Part shown: positions 60,904-64,000 of the stretch, in pieces
Layout of the letters: each line of letters begins with the position of its first letter
Numbering within the stretch: the first letter of the stretch is position 1
Assembly: GCA_964641395.1 (NCBI GenBank)
Contig: CAZXKQ010000006.1
Span: 1 to 64,000 of the forward strand
DNA length: 64,000 bases
DNA from: CANQBR01 sp964641395
GTDB taxonomy: Bacteria; Bacillota; Negativicutes; Acidaminococcales; Acidaminococcaceae
Reading direction: 5' to 3'
The notes under the pieces: model-generated
What the model was told of the DNA's origin: nothing
Seen by the model: only the letters and a program-made list of their open reading frames with translations
Database searches by the model: none
Made by a program: the position numbers and the translations under genes

Positions 60904-60938
60904 CCTGTTGAGTTCACCTAACTTTCACCTTTCCGCCA

Positions 60939-60967
60939 TTGCTTTCCCCTGGGACTGATGGTAGAAT
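60939..60967 (+). promoter_or_regulatory. Promoter of the MFS gene
   Basis: TTGCTT (60939-60944), 17 bp, TAGAAT (60962-60967), downstream of the small-RNA terminator. Confidence 0.65.
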
Positions 60968-61011
60968 TGTGGAAATAGAAAACAGTGCTAACCGAGAAAG
61001 CCGGTGATAAT

Positions 61012-62226
61012 ATGCATACTAAGAATTGGAAGGTAGTGCTGGCCATCCTCACGGCCAACGTGGTGATGATGAGCTCCGGCTATACTATGCTCATCCCCTT
61101 TCTGCCCATGTACCTGATGCGGGAGCTGGGAGTGACGCCGGAGGAGGTAAAGCTCTGGACCGGCCTGGTCTTCTCCATCACCTTCCTCATCGGCGGCATT
61201 ATGGCCCCTATCTGGGGCAGGTTAGCCGACAGCAAGGGAAAGAAGTTGATGGCCATGCGCTCCAGCCTGGGCCTGGCCCTCTCCTACTTCCTCGGCGGCC
61301 TGGTGGCCTCCCCCTGGCAGCTGTTCCTGGTGCGGGCCCTGCAGGGCTTCGCCGCCGGCCTGTGGTCGGTGTGCCTCACCATCTGCACCTCCAGCGTGCC
61401 TATGCACAAGCTGGGGCAGAGCCTGGGCATTATGCAGGCCGGCCTGATCACCGGCAACATCATCGGCCCCCTCATCGGCGGCACCCTGGCCACCCTGGTG
61501 GGGATGCGCACCTCTTTCTTCGTAGCCGGCTCCCTGCTCAGCTGCATCACCCTGGTCTTCTTCCTCTTCGTCCCGGAACCGCCTAAGACCCCTCCCGGCC
61601 AGAAAGGGCCTTCGAAAAACTACCAGGAAGAGGTGGACACCAGCCTGCCCCTGCTGAAGCGGCCCATCATCTGGGAGATGCTCACCTACGTAGCCCTGCT
61701 CCAGATGGTGATCCTCCTCATCCAGCCGGTGCTGGCCCTCTACGTCCAGGAGCTGAACCACAGCTCGGAGAACATCATGTTCCTCTCCGGGGCCGTCTTC
61801 TCCTTGATGGGCATAGCCAGCGCCCTTACCGCCCCCTTCTGGGGCCGCTTCGGCCAACGGCGGGGCTTCTACCTCAGCCTAGGCCTCTCCACCGCCCTTT
61901 CCGCCCTCATGGCCTGCCTGGTGGCCCTGCCTACCACCCTGTGGCTCTTTGCCGCCGTCAATTTTTGCTACGGCATGTGCTTTGCCGGCATCAACCCCTC
62001 CCTCAGCGCCATCCTGGCCCAGCATTCCGCCCAGCGGGAGAGGGGCCGCTGCTTCGGCTACATGTTCAGCGCCCAGCAGTTCGGCTCCATGGTGGGGCCC
62101 CTGCTGGGGGGCCTGGTGGGCACCTACCTGCCCCTCCGCACCCTCTACTTCCTCAGTGCCGCCGTCCTGGGCCTGATCAGCAGCCTGGTCTGGAGCCGCC
62201 ACCACTTGAAGATCAGCAACCTGTAG
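61012..62226 (+). CDS. MFS multidrug-type exporter (DHA1 family)
   Basis: About 404 aa with twelve membrane helices. Motif A in the loop between helices 2 and 3 reads GRLADSKGKKLMAMRS, and the motif C region of the antiporters reads GIMQAGLITGNIIGPLIGG in helix 5, both typical of drug:H+ antiporters. A GTG at 60985 is in frame but would leave a very short leader, so the ATG at 61012 is preferred. The substrate is unknown. The nearby ArsR regulator may control it. Confidence 0.88.
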   Translation: MHTKNWKVVLAILTANVVMMSSGYTMLIPFLPMYLMRELGVTPEEVKLWTGLVFSITFLIGGIMAPIWGRLADSKGKKLMAMRSSLGLALSYFLGGLVASPWQLFLVRALQGFAAGLWSVCLTICTSSVPMHKLGQSLGIMQAGLITGNIIGPLIGGTLATLVGMRTSFFVAGSLLSCITLVFFLFVPEPPKTPPGQKGPSKNYQEEVDTSLPLLKRPIIWEMLTYVALLQMVILLIQPVLALYVQELNHSSENIMFLSGAVFSLMGIASALTAPFWGRFGQRRGFYLSLGLSTALSALMACLVALPTTLWLFAAVNFCYGMCFAGINPSLSAILAQHSAQRERGRCFGYMFSAQQFGSMVGPLLGGLVGTYLPLRTLYFLSAAVLGLISSLVWSRHHLKISNL

Positions 62227-62247
62227 CCCCCTAACCTCTCGAAAAAA

Positions 62248-62286
62248 CAAGGAGCTGCCCCGGCCGGCCGGCTAGGGCAGTTCTTG
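62248..62286. terminator. Bidirectional terminator between convergent genes
   Basis: CAAGGAGCTGCCC (62248-62260) pairs with GGGCAGTTCTTG (62275-62286) with one mismatch; an A6 run lies to the left. Confidence 0.7.
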
Positions 62287-62319
62287 TAGTTAAAGGCTTG
62301 GCAAGGCGGCCAGGCGGCC

Positions 62320-63471
62320 TCAGCACAGCCGGGCCAGGGCCGCCAGGGCGGCGGCCACCTCAGCCGCCGTATTGAAATAACCCAGGGAGAAGCGGATGCT
62401 GCCTGTAGGATAGCTGCCTAGGGCCCGGTGGGCGGCAGGGGCGCAGTGGAGGCCCACCCTGGTGTAGATGCCGTAGTCCTTGGCCAGGGCTCTGGCGGCC
62501 AAGGCCTGGTCCCGGCCCTGGAGCTGGACGGACAGCACCCCCAGCCGGTGCCGGCAGTCCCGCCGGCCTAGGATCCGCAGCCGTCCAGCCTCCTCCAGGG
62601 GCAGCAGCCCGGCCAGGAACTGCTCCGTCAAGGCCTCTTCCTGCCGGCGGATCCTGTCCAGGCCGGTGTCCTGCAGCCAGCCTAGGGCCGCCGCCAAGCC
62701 GGCCAGGCCGGGGAGGTTGGCCGTCCCCGCCTCGAAGCGGTCTGGCAGAAAGCTAGGCATGGCGTAGAGGTGGCTCTGGCTGCCGGTGCCCCCCGCTAGG
62801 AGGGGCTGGAGGCGGCGGCCTAGCTCCCGGCCCAGCACCAGCCCTCCAGTGCCCATGGGGCCCAGCAGGGCCTTGTGGCCGGTGAAGGCCAGGGCCGCCA
62901 AGCCTAGTTCTGCCATGTCGATGGGCACTAGGCCGGCGCTCTGGGCCGCATCTAGGGCGAAGAGGAGGTGGTGGCGGCGGCAGAAGGCTGCCAGCTCCTC
63001 CAGGGGCTGGAGGGTGCCGCACACGTTGCTGGCATGGTTCACCAAGAGCAGCACTGTGTTCTCTTGCAAAAAGGCCTCCAGGCCTGCGGTGAGCAGCAGG
63101 CCGTCCGGGGCGCAGGGCAGCACGCTGTAGCTCACTCCCCTGGCCTTCAGCACCTCTAGGGGCCGCATCACCGCATTATGCTCCAAGGGTGAGATGAGCA
63201 CATGGTCGCCCCGCTGCAGCAGGCCGTAGAGGAGCAGGTTGAGGGCCTCGGTGACGTTCTTGCAAAAGACCGCCTGCTCCGGCCCCTCTGCGTGAAAGAA
63301 GGCCGCCACCTGGCAACGGCAGTCGTAGAGGAGCTCATCGGCCGCATAACTCATAGCATGGTCGCCCCTCTGGCCGCTGCCTCCCTGTTGGGTAAGGTAG
63401 TGGTAGACCGCTTCCGCCACACAGGCCGGCTTGGGAAAAGTGGTGCTGGCATTGTCTAAGTAGATGGCCAT
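62320..63471 (-). CDS. Cysteine desulfurase family protein (class V aminotransferase)
   Basis: 383 aa. It starts AIYLDNASTTFPKPACVAEA; the PLP-binding Lys is in AFTGHKALLGPMGTGGLVLG, and ALDAAQSAGLVPIDM contains the cofactor Asp. The mobile Cys loop may include LHCAPAAHRALG near the C-terminus. It resembles the subgroup of desulfurases or selenocysteine lyases found beside selenium genes rather than the housekeeping IscS. The divergent neighbour is yedE. It probably delivers sulfur or selenium from Cys or Sec, but the exact donor is not provable here. Confidence 0.88.
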   Translation of the reverse strand: MAIYLDNASTTFPKPACVAEAVYHYLTQQGGSGQRGDHAMSYAADELLYDCRCQVAAFFHAEGPEQAVFCKNVTEALNLLLYGLLQRGDHVLISPLEHNAVMRPLEVLKARGVSYSVLPCAPDGLLLTAGLEAFLQENTVLLLVNHASNVCGTLQPLEELAAFCRRHHLLFALDAAQSAGLVPIDMAELGLAALAFTGHKALLGPMGTGGLVLGRELGRRLQPLLAGGTGSQSHLYAMPSFLPDRFEAGTANLPGLAGLAAALGWLQDTGLDRIRRQEEALTEQFLAGLLPLEEAGRLRILGRRDCRHRLGVLSVQLQGRDQALAARALAKDYGIYTRVGLHCAPAAHRALGSYPTGSIRFSLGYFNTAAEVAAALAALARLC

Positions 63472-63508
63472 GGCCCTCCCGCCCTTCGCTTTTATCGTAC
63501 CTGCCCCT

Positions 63509-63514
63509 ATTATA
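63509..63514 (-). promoter_or_regulatory. Candidate -10 box of the desulfurase gene
   Basis: TATAAT on the minus strand, 38 bp before the start codon. No convincing -35 was found. Confidence 0.45.
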
Positions 63515-63555
63515 ACATTTTCCCTGCAGGGGGGAAAGGCGGGCGTATATCCCGA

Positions 63556-63584
63556 TTGCGATAAACGCCCGGGCCTGTTATAAT
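63556..63584 (+). promoter_or_regulatory. Promoter of yedE
   Basis: TTGCGA (63556-63561), 17 bp, TATAAT (63579-63584), divergent from the desulfurase gene. Confidence 0.75.
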
Positions 63585-63621
63585 AGGGGTAGGATTTTTC
63601 CTTCTACATAAAAAGCCCCGT

Positions 63622-63657
63622 CGTCGGCCCTGCCCTGCTGGCCAGCTAGGGCCGACG
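63622..63657 (+). promoter_or_regulatory. Strong stem-loop in the yedE leader
   Basis: CGTCGGCCCT (63622-63631) pairs perfectly with AGGGCCGACG (63648-63657) around a 16-nt loop that itself contains CTGGCCAG. No T-run follows, so it is not a terminator. It lies 37 bp before the yedE ATG and could have a regulatory role. Confidence 0.5.
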
Positions 63658-63694
63658 CCCCAGGGAGCTAATTTTAGGAACAGGAGCAACCCCT

Positions 63695-64000
63695 ATGACG
63701 CAAGGAAACTTAATCTTCATCCTGGCCGCCGCCTGCCTAGGCCTGGCAGCCAGCGGACTGGCCGCCCTAGGCAACCCGGCCAACATGGGCCTCTGCCTGG
63801 CCTGCTTCATCCGGGACACGGTGGGAGCCCTAGGCCTGCACAGCGCCGCCCCCCTGCAGTACATCCGGCCGGAGGTCTCTGGCATCGTCCTAGGCAGCCT
63901 CCTCCTGGCCCTCTACCGGGGGGAGTACCGGCCCCGGGGAGGCAGCGCCCCCCTCACCCGGTTGGTGCTGGGCTTCTGGGCCATGATCGGCTGCCTGATG
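63695..64000 (+). CDS. yedE: YedE-like putative selenium transporter (5' part)
   Basis: 102 codons are visible and run off the window end. The N-terminal helix is followed by NPANMGLCLACFIRDTVGAL, LQYIRPEVSGIVLGSLLLAL and the highly characteristic YRPRGGSAPLTRLVLGFWAM, matching the YedE family of membrane proteins encoded near selenium genes. It is divergent from a cysteine desulfurase-like gene, a common pairing with yedF and selD. The ATG follows AGGAGC by a few bases. The transport role in selenium metabolism is predicted, not proven. Confidence 0.85.
   Translation, partial: MTQGNLIFILAAACLGLAASGLAALGNPANMGLCLACFIRDTVGALGLHSAAPLQYIRPEVSGIVLGSLLLALYRGEYRPRGGSAPLTRLVLGFWAMIGCLM

Overview
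The window looks like a GC-rich, anaerobic Bacillota chromosome, possibly Negativicutes. The evidence is T-box leaders, Firmicutes-type RNA polymerase genes, a formate-THF ligase/FolD pair, a membrane pyrophosphatase, a VanZ-like protein, a TrpR-like regulator heading the his operon, and a secreted protein with LYGTEQTG-type repeats that I associate with Negativicutes. The taxon is an inference; no rRNA is present.

Layout. (1) 1-11.6 kb is visibly AT-richer than the rest and looks like an acquired catabolic island. An IS481-family end remnant (56-144) lies at its left edge. It carries a LysR-controlled CoA-transferase/thiolase/anion-permease operon, a decayed gene, and a second operon on the minus strand (2-hydroxycarboxylate transporter, Ldh2-type dehydrogenase, DUF1537 acid-sugar kinase, class II aldolase, cupin) divergent from an FCD-type GntR regulator. 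(2) 11.7-15.7 kb is methionine biosynthesis: metY behind a short leader ORF, a LysR regulator, and a T-box-controlled metA whose residues predict acetyl- rather than succinyl-transfer. (3) 15.9-36.1 kb is a core block on the plus strand: hydrolase, cyclophilin lipoprotein, phoH, ybeY, cdd, era, a CNNM/CorC-like protein, recO, T-box-glyQ-glyS, rpoB, rpoC, secG, hppA. rpoBC is separated from its usual ribosomal-protein neighbours. (4) 36.4-49.1 kb is mixed: a secreted repeat protein, an IS481-family transposase pseudogene, a DUF3089 protein without its nucleophile, tcdA, ychF, a patatin-like protein, thioredoxin, a DEDDh exonuclease, a DUF554 protein, a membrane polyferredoxin, trmB, an ftsW-type gene and a PASTA-domain penicillin-binding protein. 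(5) 49.2-60.2 kb has one-carbon metabolism (fhs, folD), vanZ-like, and a compact his operon headed by a TrpR/YerC-type regulator and a HisZ-HisG fusion. (6) 60.2-64 kb has an ArsR regulator, a likely independent small RNA, an MFS exporter, a cysteine desulfurase-like enzyme and the 5' part of yedE, the last two suggesting selenium metabolism.

The most novel candidates are the two island pathways, the HisZ-HisG fusion, a triplicated module in RpoC, the orphan small RNA at 60.72-60.90 kb, a possible ATA start codon, and a strong Val-Gly codon-pair bias (GTA-GGN). No CRISPR array, rRNA, tRNA or prophage was recognised.
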